A stretch of 64,000 bases of DNA. Origin: CAKKQX01 sp963734595 (lineage in GTDB: Bacteria; Pseudomonadota; Gammaproteobacteria; Burkholderiales; SG8-41). The first letter of the stretch is position 1, and every line of letters begins with the position of its first letter. The notes beneath the pieces were generated by a model that did not search any database, was not told the origin of the DNA, and saw only the letters and a program-made list of their open reading frames with translations. Positions 18,105-28,019 of the stretch are shown piece after piece. The position numbers were made by a program, and so were the translations under genes. The stretch lies in assembly GCA_963734595.1 (NCBI GenBank), contig CAVTHV010000037.1, forward strand, positions 768,472 through 832,471, written 5' to 3'.

Positions 18105-18416
18105 TCAGAACAGTTCATTCTGATCGGATATCGCCTGATCAAGAACCGTTTCCATGGCATTTATTCTACGCTTTATCTCTGCGATGTCAAAACCGCCGCC
18201 GACTTTCGTCGAGAGCAATTCATGCGCGATATTGAGCGCGGCCATGATCGCGATGCGCTCGAGACCGATCACTTTGCCGTTCTCCTTGATCTCCTGCATT
18301 TTCCGGTTCAGATAATCGACGGCTTCGAGCAGACCTTTCTGTTCTTCCTCCGGGCAGGCGACGCGAAATTCGCGCCCCATGATGCTGATCTGCAGGCCCT
18401 TTGGTTCGGCGCTCAT
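18105..18416 (-). CDS. zapA: Cell division protein ZapA
   Basis: A 103-residue protein with the ZapA fold: an N-terminal segment (LQISIMGREFRVACPEEEQ) and a long C-terminal coiled coil (YLNRKMQEIKENGKVIGLER through the IAIMAALNIAHELL motif to EIKRRINAMETVLDQAI). ZapA binds FtsZ and cross-links protofilaments in the Z ring. It overlaps the upstream zapB-like gene by 4 bp and is followed 4 bp later by 6S RNA, a widely conserved arrangement. The frame is intact. Confidence 0.95.
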   Translation of the reverse strand: MSAEPKGLQISIMGREFRVACPEEEQKGLLEAVDYLNRKMQEIKENGKVIGLERIAIMAALNIAHELLSTKVGGGFDIAEIKRRINAMETVLDQAISDQNELF

Positions 18417-18613
18417 GCGTTATCTTCGGGAATCTGGTTGAGCAGATTTTCCAACCGGCTGGTGGCGTGGCTGACTTTTTCTTCGAGCAGTTTGTTGTCG
18501 TTGAGGATGGAAGCAAGCTGCTGGCGCAATTGGTGGTTGTCGACACGCAAGCGCTGACAGAGCTCGACGAATTGAGTGACTTTCTGCTCGAGCGTTTTGA
18601 GGTCCGCTTCCAT
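18413..18613 (-). CDS. zapB: ZapB-like coiled-coil cell division protein
   Basis: A 66-residue, nearly pure coiled-coil protein (MEADLKTLEQKVTQFVELCQ then LRVDNHQLRQQLASILNDNK), matching small ZapB-like or TIGR02449-type proteins that precede zapA in beta- and gammaproteobacteria. It would form filaments linked to the Z ring through ZapA. It overlaps zapA by 4 bp. The start codon has no Shine-Dalgarno and lies exactly where transcription should begin from the promoter at 18620-18649, which predicts a leaderless mRNA. No other in-frame start is available. Confidence 0.85.
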   Translation of the reverse strand: MEADLKTLEQKVTQFVELCQRLRVDNHQLRQQLASILNDNKLLEEKVSHATSRLENLLNQIPEDNA

Positions 18614-18619
18614 CTTTGC

Positions 18620-18649
18620 ACTATAGAGGAAAAAATTCTGTTAAGTCAA
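18620..18649 (-). promoter_or_regulatory. Sigma70 promoter of zapB-zapA (and possibly 6S RNA)
   Basis: On the minus strand TTGACT (18644-18649) and TATAGT (18620-18625) are separated by 18 bp, a near-consensus sigma70 promoter. The zapB ATG begins 7 nt after the -10 box, so the expected transcription start is the A of the start codon or within a base or two of it. Confidence 0.75.
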
Positions 18650-19004
18650 CTGCTAACGAGTATTTTTGAATGTGATTTGATATGAACTGCCGGGCCCCAA
18701 AAAGCGCATTGGGCGGGGCGCTGACAGGGACCGGCATTGGTTTTTCCGGATAGCACATTGGAATATAAGCGGTTGACGCAATGCGGGAAATCCTGACAGC
18801 AGCCCGATTAAGCCGGCGCCTGATTCAGGCGACGCGTCGCAATGCCAACTCCGGGGCGGCACGAATCGGCGGCTTTGAATCAGGGGCACCGGCCATGGCT
18901 CGGGCGCCGGGCCCTATTTGAGCGGCTTCAGGCCGGCATGTACAATCCACGGCGTTTCAGTTCGCCTTGCTATCCGTAAGTGGGCGCTGACTGAAACACG
19001 ATCT
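18650..19004. other. Intergenic region with no recognised gene
   Basis: 355 bp between the zapB promoter and the cobalamin riboswitch. It is GC-rich in the middle and has no open frame with family features, no tRNA-like fold and no obvious terminator. It must hold the promoter for the riboswitch transcript, probably near its right end, but I see no convincing -35/-10 pair. Confidence 0.4.
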
Positions 19005-19180
19005 CGGGTGCCCGGCTCACGAATTTCGAGCCGGGTTAAACGGGAAACAGGTGCGGATCAGAACCAATGCCTGTGCTGCCCCCGCAACGGTAAGCGAGCG
19101 TGGGCGCGCCATCAGGAGCCACTGGGTATGTTGCCCGGGAAGGCGGCGCGTCAAGTTCTCGCGAGCCCGTATACCGGCCT
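19005..19180 (+). promoter_or_regulatory. Cobalamin riboswitch
   Basis: The sequence contains the B12 box region GCCTGTGCTGCCCCCGCAAC followed by GGTAAGCGAG, the upstream GGGAAACAGGTGCGG helix, the GGAGCCACTGGG segment, CCCGGGAAGGC and a closing GCGAGCCCGTATACC. This is the standard order of conserved blocks in adenosylcobalamin-binding riboswitches. It lies about 140 bp upstream of a BtuB-type receptor gene, the commonest target. Binding of B12 would lower expression of the receptor. Boundaries are approximate. Confidence 0.95.
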
Positions 19181-19318
19181 GAAATCGACAGTTGGAAATG
19201 TCGCGGGGAGGCGGCGGTCCCGGTTTCGGTCGGTTCTGGCTTTTTCTTTCCTGCCCACGGTATTTCCTCGATCGACTAATTCGCGTACGGCGGGTACGTG
19301 CTGTTCGAGGACATTTCA

Positions 19319-21398
19319 ATGCGTTTATCACTGTGGGCCATCATGGCCGCCGTTGTCGCCGACGGCGCATGCGCGGCCGAAAATCCCGTGATCTGGGCCG
19401 ATGAAGTCGTGGTCACCGCGACGCGTTTCAAGGAAAGCTATATCGACAAACCGGTCAACGTAACGGTCATTACCGCCGACGACATCCGGCAAAGCGCGGC
19501 AAAAACGGTTCCCGATTTGCTGTCGGAACAGGCCGGGATTGCGATTCACGACTTCTTCGGCAACAACGCCGCAACCACCACGGTCGACCTGCGCGGTTTC
19601 GGCATCACCGGCGCCCAGAACACGCTGATCCTGGTCGACGGCCGGCGCGTTACCGACATCGATCTCTCCGGCGTGCAATGGTCGGCGGTGCCGCTCGCGG
19701 CGATCGAGCGCATCGAGATCGTGCGCGGCGGCGGAGCGGTGCTCTACGGCGATGGCGCGACCGCCGGCGTGATCAACATCATCACCAAATCGCCGACCAC
19801 GCAGGGTAACGGCGTCACGGTGCAAGGCAGCGCAGGCTCTTACGCCACCACCCAGACCCAGCTCAGCGCCAACCATTTCGGCAGCCGCTCGGGTTTCAGT
19901 GTCAGCGCCAGCAATTACGAATCCGACGGTTATCGCGCCAACAACCGCAACCGGCAGAGCAACGTGCTGGCGGACTTCCGGTTTCTCACCGAAGGCGGCG
20001 ATCTGACACTCAAGCTCGGCGCGGACCGCCAGGGCATCCGGCTGCCGGGCGCGCGCACCGTGCAGCCGAGCGCCGGCGTCAACGAACTTGAAACCGATCG
20101 GAGAGGAACGCAAACGCCGCTTGATTACGCGCAGCGCGACGGCAACCGGGCGACTTTCGACTGGCGCCAGGACACCGCTTTTGGCGAGTTCAATATTGGA
20201 GCCGGCTACCGCGACAAGAAGCAGGTTTCGTATTTCGATTTCGGCGGTTTTCCGGATTACCGCATCGCCGACCTCGACGTGTGGTCGTTCACGCCGCGGG
20301 TCAGGATTGCGCAACCGCTGTTCGGCCACGCCAATACGCTGGTGGCGGGGTTCGATTGGTACCGCTGGGACTACCATCTGCGGCGCTCCAATGCGGTGGA
20401 GAATATCGGCCAACCGGTCAATACCGTAAGCGCGGTGCAGGAGAATGTCGCGTTTTATCTGTATAACACGACACGCGTTAACTGAGCGCGTGACGTTGAA
20501 CGCGGGCGTGCGCCGCGAGCGTTTCAGGATCGATGCCACCGACTTTTATGATCCCGCCGCGCCCGGCGGCGCATTCGGCTCCGGCGCGCCATCGGGCGCG
20601 CAGCGCGAAGCGGAATACGCCTACGAGCTGGGCGTGCGCTACCAGTTTCTGCCGGGGGCGGCGCTGATCGGGAAAACCGGGCGCAGTTACCGCTTTGCCA
20701 ACGTCGACGAGACCTATGAAACGTCGTCCTTATTCACCAACCAGTTCCAGTTCCTGCGGCCGCAGACCGCACGCAACTACGAAATCGGGGTGGAGACGCT
20801 CATGACGCAGGGCCGGCTGCGGGCAACGCTGTTTACCATGGATGTCCGCGACGAGATCCATCTCGATCCCTTCAGCACCGGTATCGGCAATACCAACCTG
20901 CCGCCGTCGCGCCGCCGCGGCCTCGAACTCGAAGGCCGCTGGTCGGCGTGGAAATCGCTGACGCTTGGCGCTGCCTACACCTATACCGATGCGCGGTTTC
21001 TTCAGGGCGAATTCGCGGGCGGCGGATTTTTTCTTGCCGACCAGGTGATCGCCGGCAAAACCGTGCCGCTGGTGCCGCGCCACAAGCTCAATCTCAACGC
21101 GTCGTGGACGATCAACCCGCAAACCCGGCTCAACGCAATGATGACTTACGTGGGTGAACAGTACATGGACAACGACGAGGCCAACACGCTGGGAGTGAAA
21201 ATCCCCGGCTATACGGTCGCCGATCTCAAGCTCGCGCACCGCAGCGGCGCGTGGACCCTGAGTGCGGCGGTCAACAACCTGCTCAACGAGAAATACTACA
21301 ACTACGCCGTGCGCAGCCAGGCGGTGGCGGACCGCTACAATGCCTATCCGCTGCCTGAACGCAACGCGACGCTGATGCTGGAATACGCGTTTAAATAG
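19319..21398 (+). CDS. btuB: TonB-dependent receptor, BtuB-like vitamin B12 transporter, one frameshift
   Basis: An outer-membrane receptor of about 692 residues. After a signal peptide (MRLSLWAIMAAVVADGACA) comes a TonB box and plug start (DEVVVTATRFKESYIDKPVN). The plug domain has DLRGFGITGAQNTLILVDGR and IERIEIVRGGGAVLYGDGAT, then the beta barrel follows. The frame breaks near 20477 by one extra G. Reading across it joins QENVAFYLYNTTR to LTERVTLNAGVRRERFRID, and the barrel continues to a C-terminal ATLMLEYAFK ending in phenylalanine-lysine near the membrane-insertion signal. The upstream cobalamin riboswitch makes corrinoid uptake the most likely role. A strong terminator follows at 21417-21449. 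Confidence 0.88.
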
Positions 21399-21416
21399 CT
21401 TGCGGGGCCGTCGACT

Positions 21417-21449
21417 CGAAAAACGCGGCGCCGGGCGCGCCGCTTTTTT
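21417..21449 (+). terminator. Rho-independent terminator after btuB
   Basis: Stem arms GCGGCGC (21425-21431) and GCGCCGC (21437-21443) with a CGGGC loop, preceded by an A run and followed by six T residues. It lies about 20 bp after the receptor stop codon. Confidence 0.85.
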
Positions 21450-21482
21450 CATTTTGATCAAAAGTTTGCTATTGTCTGCCTC

Positions 21483-23249
21483 TTGAAAACCATCTCCAGC
21501 ACCGAGCTCTATCTGCGCCTGTTGAAGTACGTCGCGCCGTACCGGCGCGTGTTCGCGCTGGCGCTCGCCGGCATGATGATCGTGGCCGCGACCGAGCCCG
21601 CGCTGCCGGCGCTGCTGAAGCCGCTGCTCGACGGCACCTTTGTCGAGAAGGACGAGTCCCTCATGCGGTGGATGCCGCTCGCCATCGTCGGCCTGTTCAT
21701 CGTGCGCGGACTGGCCGAGTACATGGCGCATTACTCGATCTCGTGGGTGGGTAACAAGGTGGTGATGGATCTGCGCAAGGCCATGTTCGACAAGCTGCTC
21801 GAACTGCCTGCCCCGTACTACGACAACCACCAGACCGGAAACCTGATTTCCAAGCTCACGTACGATGTGGCGCAGGTGACCACCGCCGCAACCAACGTGC
21901 TCACGGTGATATTCAAGGATGCGCTGTCCATCGTCGGCCTGCTGGCGTGGATGGTGTGGATCAACTGGAAGCTCACCCTGCTTGCGCTGGTGATGACGCC
22001 GATCATCGTCGGCGTGGTGCGGCTGATCAGCGTGCGGTTGCGGCGCTCGAGCCGGGATGCGCAGCAGGCGATGGGCGACATCACCCAGGTGCTGGGCGAG
22101 GCGATCGACGGTAACAAGGTGGTCAAGCTCTTCGGCGGGCAGCAGTACGAGGCGGGGCGCTTCGAAGAGCGGGTCAATCATGTGCGGCGCGTCATCATGA
22201 AGCAGACTGCGGCCGCCGCCGCCAGCGTGCCCGTAGTGCAGCTGGTGGCAGCGATCGCGCTCGCCACGATCATTTCTCTGGCGACGCAGCAATCCGGTGC
22301 GCAACAGGTGACCCTCGGCGGATTCGTTTCCTTCATCACTGCGATGCTGATGCTGACGGCACCGCTCAAGCGCATCACCAGCGTAAACGAACCGCTGCAA
22401 CGCGGTCTGGCAGCGGCGGAAAGCGTGTTCGAGCTCATCGATCAGCCGGGCGAACCCGATCCTGGAACCGCCATCATCGAGCGCGCGCGGGGCGAGATCC
22501 GGTTCGAGGACGTGAGCTTCACCTATGGCGACTCGGAGCGGCTGGCGCTCGAACACATCGAGCTCACGATCGCGCCGGGGGAGACGGTGGCGCTGGTCGG
22601 GGCCTCGGGCAGCGGCAAAACCACGCTCGCCAACATGGTGCCGCGTTTTTATCATCCGACGCTCGGGCGCATTACGCTCGACGGGCAGGATCTCGAAGGC
22701 ATCAGGCTCGCCAGCCTGCGCGCCAACATCGCGTTGGTGAGCCAGGATGTGGTGCTGTTCAACGACACGGTCGCCGCCAATATCGCTTATGGCGTGATGA
22801 AAGGCACCGCCGAGGCCGATATCGCCGCCGCGGCAGAGGCCGCCCATGCGATGGAATTCATCCGCCAACTGCCGCAGGGATTGCAGACGCTGGTGGGCGA
22901 GAACGGCGCCAAGCTTTCGGGCGGGCAGCGCCAGCGGCTCGCCATCGCGCGCGCGCTGCTCAAGAATGCGCCGGTGCTGATCCTCGACGAGGCGACCTCG
23001 GCGCTCGACTCCGAGTCGGAGCGCCACGTGCAGGCCGCGCTCGAGGTGCTGATGCGGGGACGCACCACCCTCGTGATCGCCCACCGCCTGTCGACGATCG
23101 AAAAAGCCAACCGTATCGTCGTCCTCGAGCAGGGGCGCATCGCCGAAATCGGCAACCATCGCGAGCTGCTGGAACGCGGCGGCATTTACGCCAAGCTCTA
23201 CCGTATCCAGTTCGAATTAGGCGCCCAGCCCGCCGCGTCCCGCCCGTAA
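21483..23249 (+). CDS. msbA: Lipid A export ABC transporter MsbA (permease/ATPase)
   Basis: A half-transporter of 588 residues with six transmembrane helices in residues about 20-310 and an ATPase domain in 340-580. Walker A is GASGSGKTT, the signature is LSGGQRQRLAIARAL, Walker B is VLILDEATSALDSE and the H-loop is VIAHRLSTIEKA. YRRVFALALAGMMIVAATEP and LPALLKPLLDGTF match betaproteobacterial MsbA, which flips lipid A-core across the inner membrane. The start is a TTG at 21483, with no Shine-Dalgarno and an extended -10-like TGCTATTGT just upstream, so start and leader are unusual. It heads the envelope region of the window. The frame is intact. Confidence 0.93.
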   Translation: MKTISSTELYLRLLKYVAPYRRVFALALAGMMIVAATEPALPALLKPLLDGTFVEKDESLMRWMPLAIVGLFIVRGLAEYMAHYSISWVGNKVVMDLRKAMFDKLLELPAPYYDNHQTGNLISKLTYDVAQVTTAATNVLTVIFKDALSIVGLLAWMVWINWKLTLLALVMTPIIVGVVRLISVRLRRSSRDAQQAMGDITQVLGEAIDGNKVVKLFGGQQYEAGRFEERVNHVRRVIMKQTAAAAASVPVVQLVAAIALATIISLATQQSGAQQVTLGGFVSFITAMLMLTAPLKRITSVNEPLQRGLAAAESVFELIDQPGEPDPGTAIIERARGEIRFEDVSFTYGDSERLALEHIELTIAPGETVALVGASGSGKTTLANMVPRFYHPTLGRITLDGQDLEGIRLASLRANIALVSQDVVLFNDTVAANIAYGVMKGTAEADIAAAAEAAHAMEFIRQLPQGLQTLVGENGAKLSGGQRQRLAIARALLKNAPVLILDEATSALDSESERHVQAALEVLMRGRTTLVIAHRLSTIEKANRIVVLEQGRIAEIGNHRELLERGGIYAKLYRIQFELGAQPAASRP

Positions 23250-23295
23250 CGATAAACTATATTAAAAACAACCGCTTAGATTACAAGCTGGCGAT

Positions 23296-24261
23296 CTAGG
23301 TGGCGTCCCGGTCGGCCAGTTCGGCCGCCTCTTCCAGGTTCCGGGCCGAATAACCGCTGATCAGCCACAGCAGCACGCCAGGCAGGCTGGCGGCCGCGAT
23401 GATCAGGCCGAACAATACGGATATCGCAAATGCCGCCGCCGGGGGCACGCTGATGAAGCCGAGCGCAACCACCATCGCGCCTTCACGCACGCCCCAGCCG
23501 GCGATGGAAACCGGGATTGAACTGACCAGCAGCACGGGCGGCACCAGCAACAGGCAGTCGGTGAAACGGATTTCCAGGTGCAGCGCGACGGCAAGCCAGA
23601 ACACGATAACGACAAAACAAAGAATTCCGGCGATGGTCAGCGCGAGAATCGGGATCATGTAGCGCGGCGTGAGAGCGAGCTGGCGCGTCAGTACGGCGAG
23701 CTTTGCTACCGCCCGCAGGATGCGCCACTTGAGCAGGGACTCGGGAAACTGCGGCAACGCGACGAACACGACGAATCCGCCGATGCCGCAGGCCACGACA
23801 GCGCCGATTGCAAGGCGCGCGGTCTGGTCGGTGACGATCCCGAACAGCCAGGGCAGGCTGACGCCGGCCAGGAGCAGCAGCCCGACCAGCGAGATTGCGC
23901 GGTCGAGGATCACCGTGCGGGCAGAATCGCCTACGCCGAGCCCGGCGCGGTAGGCGCACCAGATCCGCACCGCATCCCCGCCCACCGCAGAGGGCAGGGT
24001 CTGGTTGAAGAAATGGCCGATCAGCACGATCTGCAGTGCCGTGCGCAAAGGAAGGCGGTTACCGCTCGCTTCGATCGCGATCATCCAGCGCAACGCCTGT
24101 AACGGCACGACGCACAGGGCGCAGGCGATGGCCAGCACGATCGTTCCGGCATCGACTTGCCGCAGGTACTGGTAAACGCCCTTCACGTCGAACGCGCGCA
24201 GCACGATCCAGATCAGCATCAGCGACACTGCGATCTTGGCCAGCGTTTTCAGGAGCTTCAT
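23296..24261 (-). CDS. YbhN/AglD-type membrane protein (lysylphosphatidylglycerol synthase TM region family)
   Basis: A protein of 321 residues with about eight membrane segments, beginning MKLLKTLAKIAVSLMLIWIV. GHFFNQTLPSAVGGDAVRIW is the hallmark motif of the UPF0104/YbhN family, and VSIAGWGVREGAMVVALGFI is the second conserved block. Members are thought to act as lipid or glycolipid flippase-like proteins. The catalytic half of MprF is absent. It is 39 bp from WecB on the same strand and near glycosyltransferase genes, so a part in glycolipid handling is plausible. The frame is intact. Confidence 0.88.
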   Translation of the reverse strand: MKLLKTLAKIAVSLMLIWIVLRAFDVKGVYQYLRQVDAGTIVLAIACALCVVPLQALRWMIAIEASGNRLPLRTALQIVLIGHFFNQTLPSAVGGDAVRIWCAYRAGLGVGDSARTVILDRAISLVGLLLLAGVSLPWLFGIVTDQTARLAIGAVVACGIGGFVVFVALPQFPESLLKWRILRAVAKLAVLTRQLALTPRYMIPILALTIAGILCFVVIVFWLAVALHLEIRFTDCLLLVPPVLLVSSIPVSIAGWGVREGAMVVALGFISVPPAAAFAISVLFGLIIAAASLPGVLLWLISGYSARNLEEAAELADRDAT

Positions 24262-24300
24262 CGGCGTCTTCGGGCGCGAACGGATGACAAGGACGGCGCC

Positions 24301-25404
24301 TTACAGTTGCTCGCGAAGAATGCGCGCGATGCGTTCGGCGGCCCGGCCGTCGCCATAAGGCGAACCGCCGCGCGCCATGGCTTCATAGTATGCGTTGTCG
24401 GTAAGCAGGCGCCGGCATTCAGCGACGATCGCTCCGGTATCGGTGCCCACCAGTTTCGCAACGCCGAGCTCCACTGCTTCCGGGCGTTCGGTCACCTCGC
24501 GCAGCACCAGAACCGGCTTGCCGAGCGCGGGCGCTTCCTCCTGAATGCCGCCGGAGTCGGTGAGTACAAAGCGCGCGTCCTGCATGGCCTGCACCAGCTT
24601 CGGGTAGCTCAACGGCTCGGTCAGCGTGACCTGCGGATGGTTGCCGAGCATGTCGTAAGCCAGTTTTTTCACGTTGGGATTGGGGTGGACCGGGTAGAGC
24701 AGCGAGATCTGCGGAAACTGGGCGCACAACTCGATGACTGCGCGGAACACGTTTTCCAGAGGCGCGCCGAAGTTTTCGCGCCGGTGAGCGGTGAGCAGCA
24801 CCTCATGCTTGCGACCAGGACGCGCTTCGCGCCCGAGCTTGGCGGTGGTGAACTGCAGCGCGTCGATGACGGTGTTGCCGGTGATGTGCACTGCGGCGGG
24901 CGCGGCGTGCTCCGCCAGCACGTTTTGCGCGGCGCGCTGCGTCGGGCAGAAATGAAAGCTTGCGAGACGGCCCGCCACGACCCGGTTGAATTCCTCGGGA
25001 AACGGGTTGTGCAGATCGAACGTGCGCAACCCCGCTTCGACGTGCGCAAAGGGAATTTTGCGGTAAAAACAGACGAGCGCCGCGCACATCACCGTCGTGG
25101 TGTCGCCCTGTGCGATCACCAGGTCCGGCTGCGCCGCGGCGAAATGGGTTTCGAAAGAAGTCATCAGCCGCGAGGTCAGCGCGGCAAGCGACTGGTTCTC
25201 GGTCATCACGTCGAGATTGTCATCGACGGCGATTTCGAACCAGTCGAGCAGCGGAGCCAGCAGGTCGCGGTGCTGGCCGGAGCACAGCACTGTCAGATGG
25301 AAACGCGGCTCTTCGCGCAAGGCACGGATCACCGGCGCCATTTTGACGACTTCGGGGCGGGTGCCGACGATGCAGACGATTTTCCTGGTTGCGGCAGTTG
25401 TCAT
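24301..25404 (-). CDS. wecB: UDP-N-acetylglucosamine 2-epimerase (non-hydrolysing)
   Basis: A protein of 367 residues from the ATG at 25404. The open frame extends much further upstream but only as unselected sequence. It begins KIVCIVGTRPEVVKMAPVIR and contains VIAQGDTTTVMCAAL, HVEAGLRTFDLHNPFPEEFN and FVLTDSGGIQEEAPALGKP, the full set of WecB motifs. It converts UDP-GlcNAc to UDP-ManNAc for surface polysaccharides. The gene is between the YbhN-like gene and a glycosyltransferase gene, all on the minus strand. No ManNAc dehydrogenase (WecC) is seen in the window. The frame is intact. Confidence 0.95.
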   Translation of the reverse strand: MTTAATRKIVCIVGTRPEVVKMAPVIRALREEPRFHLTVLCSGQHRDLLAPLLDWFEIAVDDNLDVMTENQSLAALTSRLMTSFETHFAAAQPDLVIAQGDTTTVMCAALVCFYRKIPFAHVEAGLRTFDLHNPFPEEFNRVVAGRLASFHFCPTQRAAQNVLAEHAAPAAVHITGNTVIDALQFTTAKLGREARPGRKHEVLLTAHRRENFGAPLENVFRAVIELCAQFPQISLLYPVHPNPNVKKLAYDMLGNHPQVTLTEPLSYPKLVQAMQDARFVLTDSGGIQEEAPALGKPVLVLREVTERPEAVELGVAKLVGTDTGAIVAECRRLLTDNAYYEAMARGGSPYGDGRAAERIARILREQL

Positions 25405-25466
25405 TTTTTTGCGGCGGGAATGCTTCCCGTGGCATTTTATGGGCGGGCGGCGCCGCGATGAAAACG

Positions 25467-26214
25467 CTATTCTAGGCCGTGGATGCGCCAGGCGACCAGT
25501 TTTTTGAGCAGCCGCAGGGTGTTGCCGCCGACGTCCATTTTGCTTGCGCTTTGTTTGAGGTCGTAACGCAGCGCAAGCGGAACTTCGCACATGCGCGCCC
25601 CGAGGCGGTTGAGCTTGAGCAGCACTTCCACCATGCAGGCGAAACCCGGTTCGCGCACCAGGTGGTCGCCGTAGGCGGTCAGCGCCTTTTGCAGAATCGC
25701 GACCCGGTATCCGCGGTAACCGCAGGTGTAGTCGAGCACGCCGCGGCATGGATGCAGCAGCTTGAACAACACCGCCGCCCCGAGACTCAGGATTCTGCGA
25801 TGCAGGGCAACGCCCGCGATGGTGGCGCCGGCGCGGTAGCGCGATGCAATCACGACGTCATGCCCTGCATCGAGCGCGGCGAGCATTTGCGGGAACTGCC
25901 GCGGATGATGGGTGTCGTCGCAATCCATGATGAACAGGACGTCCTGCGGCTTGCCGTAACGCGCCGCGTGGCCGATCAGCGAGCGCAGGCCCTGGCCGAG
26001 GCCCATGTTCTGCTCGCGCCCGATGATCTCCACGTTGAGTTCCTGCTGCCAGGACAGCGCCGCATTCACCGTGCCGTCGGTGCAGCCGTCGTTGTAAAGC
26101 ACGATGCGGTAGGAAAGCGCCTTGGATGGAAACAGTTCCCTGAAGCGCGGAAACAGCGCGGGGATCGTGGCTTCTTCGTTGTAAGCCGGCAACCCGATCC
26201 AGATGCACGCTCAT
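25467..26214 (-). CDS. Family 2 glycosyltransferase (DPM1-like), frameshift near start
   Basis: About 248 residues. The body contains LPAYNEEATIPALFPRFREL, VLYNDGCTDGTV, MDCDDTHHPRQFPQMLAAL (DxD region) and ASRYRAGATIAGV, typical of GT-A family 2 enzymes of the polyprenol-phosphate sugar transferase type. A C-terminal part contains LKQSASKMDVGGNTLRLLKK. The likely N-terminus MSVHL is joined to IGLPAYNEE only if one extra base near 26191 is skipped, so the true start is at 26214 or 26232. It lies upstream of wecB on the same strand. Donor and acceptor are unknown. Confidence 0.83.
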
Positions 26215-26295
26215 CGGAGGAAGGTTTGTCATATGTGCAAAAGGGGTAATTGGGTTGTGCTAGCTATGCTTCGCAATTTCTGCGACATATTATTC

Positions 26296-26392
26296 CGTCC
26301 CCTTCAAGGGGAGGGCTAGGGCGGGGATGGGCTGCCACATATGTCTAGACGAATACCCATCCCCGTCGCAACCTCGCCCTTGAAGGGGAGGC
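26296..26392. repeat. Inverted pair of CCCTTGAAGGGG palindromic elements
   Basis: Two copies of a REP-like element face opposite ways. One copy (26355-26392) reads CCCATCCCCGTCGCAACCTC followed by GCCCTTGAAGGGGAGG. The other (26296-26331) is its near-complement. Each has a CCCTTGAAGGGG core palindrome. A third copy is at 32112-32149. Such elements are widespread between genes in betaproteobacteria and may fold into hairpins. Here they separate two divergently arranged glycosyltransferase genes. Confidence 0.7.
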
Positions 26393-26473
26393 GTTTCGAA
26401 CTGTCGCCGCACAGGATCGTCCACGACACGCATCACCGTTCGACATCAAAACCAATACCAAAAACAGGGCTCG

Positions 26474-27893
26474 ATGGAATCATCCCGATCGCTTCAGCGA
26501 ACGCTTGTGGTGGCTTTTTGCCGCCGCAGCGCTCAGCCTGCTGACGACCCTGCCCCTGCCCTACGTCGGGGAAGAGGCGGTTTACACCATCACTTCGCTG
26601 GAAATGTGGGTGAACCGCGAATTTTTCCTGACGACGTTGTACGGCACGAGTTATCCGCGGCCGCCCTTCCTCAACTGGCTGGTCGTTCCGCTCACCAATT
26701 TGCTGGGCTGGGAGCATGTGCTGCAGGCTTCGCGCCTCGTCACCGCGGCCGCAACCGTTGCGACGGGGCTGGTGCTCGCCTGGCTCACGGCGCATCTTAC
26801 CCGAAACCGCACGCTGGCGGCCTTCGCGGCGCTGATTTACCTGTCGGGCGACGTGCTGTTCTACCGCGGCTGGCTCGCGTATGCCGACTCGCTGTTCACG
26901 CTGGGCGTGTTCGCCGCCATCGCCTGCACCTGGGTCGCCGCCGAACGTGACAAGGGGTGGTTGATCTGGATCGGCATGGTCGCACTGACCTGCGGTTTTC
27001 TCGCCAAGGTGCAGACCGCCTATCTGTTCTACGGCGTCGCTGTCGTTGCGCTGCTTTTCCGACGCGACTACCGCCGCGTGCTGCTGCGCCCGAACTCGAT
27101 CGCCGCGCATCTGGCCGGTATCGCGGTGTTTGTGCTGTGGCAAAAATACCTGACGCACGGCGTCCAGAGCGCGGGGACGGTGGTCGATATCGTGCTCAAG
27201 ATCAAGACCGCCGGCATCGCGGCTTATCTCAACCAGTTGTGGACATTTCCTCTGGAGACTTTCCTGCGGTTCCTGCCCGCCAGCGCGCTGGCCGCTTATT
27301 TCTGGTATCGCGGCAAGAACGAGATCCGGACGCACGCGACAACGACGGCTTTCCCGTTCGCGATTCTGGCGGGGATGACGGCGGTCAATTTCCTTCCCTA
27401 CTGGATCGGTCCCCAGACGCATATCCGTTACATCATGCCGCTTTTCCCGCTGATCACGCTGATCATTGCGTACATCATCTGGCTGTCCGGCGAGGCGCGG
27501 GTGCGCGTCGCGTTGCGCTGGCTGATCGCGGCGATCGCGCTCAAATACGTGCTTGGCTTATGGGCGTTTCCCCTCTACGAGGAAAAGTTTCGCGGCCATT
27601 ACGCAGACACCGCAACGCAGATCCTGGAAAAGACCCGGGGCTTCCCGCTGTACGTGACCGACGTGTCCGCCAGCGGGTTGAGCGTCGCCGCCAACATCGA
27701 CACGCTGCGCTATCCCGACAAGCCGATCCAGTGGCCGCCTGCGGAATGGGACAACGGCTTCGTGCTTTCCTACACCGCCGACCCGAAGCTTGGACAAGTC
27801 AGCCAGCGTTACCCGCTCGGCGGCAACGAGATCTTTTTATTGTGCCGCGGGGCGGCGTGTGAGCCGGGGAAATGGGAAGTAGGAATTGAGTGA
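26474..27893 (+). CDS. ArnT/GT39-like membrane glycosyltransferase
   Basis: An integral-membrane protein of about 470 residues with roughly ten hydrophobic helices. Near the N-terminus GEEAVYTITSLEMWVNREFF contains the acidic pair expected in the first periplasmic loop of GT39/PMT-like enzymes, followed by YGTSYPRPPFLNWLVV, a pattern seen in ArnT-type glycosyltransferases that use polyprenyl-phosphate sugars. Continuous frame runs from 26505. Starting at the ATG at 26474 needs one extra base to be skipped and gives MNHPDRFSERLWW, a sensible N-terminus. The stop TGA at 27891-27893 lies inside a GTGATT repeat, so the last residues (EVGIE) derive from it. Confidence 0.82.
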
Positions 27894-28019
27894 TTAGTGA
27901 TTGGGTAGTGGGTCATGTGAGTGAATGCGGAACGTCCAGAAATCCGCTACCTGACGTCGCAGTGGGAGCGTCATTACTCACTCACTTAATCACTGATTCA
28001 CCGAATCACCCATCACCGC
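27882..28019. repeat. GTGATT-type repeat, inverted arms between convergent genes (copy 2)
   Basis: The left arm (27882-27929) reads GAATTGAGTGATTAGTGATT then GGGTAGTGGGTCATG. The right arm (27971-28019) is the complementary type, CATTACTCACTCACTTAATC then ACTGATTCACC. Both are degenerate 7-8 bp units and can pair imperfectly over a 41-bp loop. The left arm supplies the stop codon of the GT39-like gene and the right arm that of the family 9 transferase gene. Confidence 0.75.

Noticed and set aside
21454..21483. Leaderless TTG start of msbA from an extended -10 element
   Set aside because: TTG leaderless initiation is rarely supported and the -35 box is missing; the start could also be misplaced.
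20730..23159. Open frame of 809 codons on the minus strand across btuB and msbA
   Set aside because: It is the antisense shadow of two strongly supported genes; low-complexity His/Arg-rich product.
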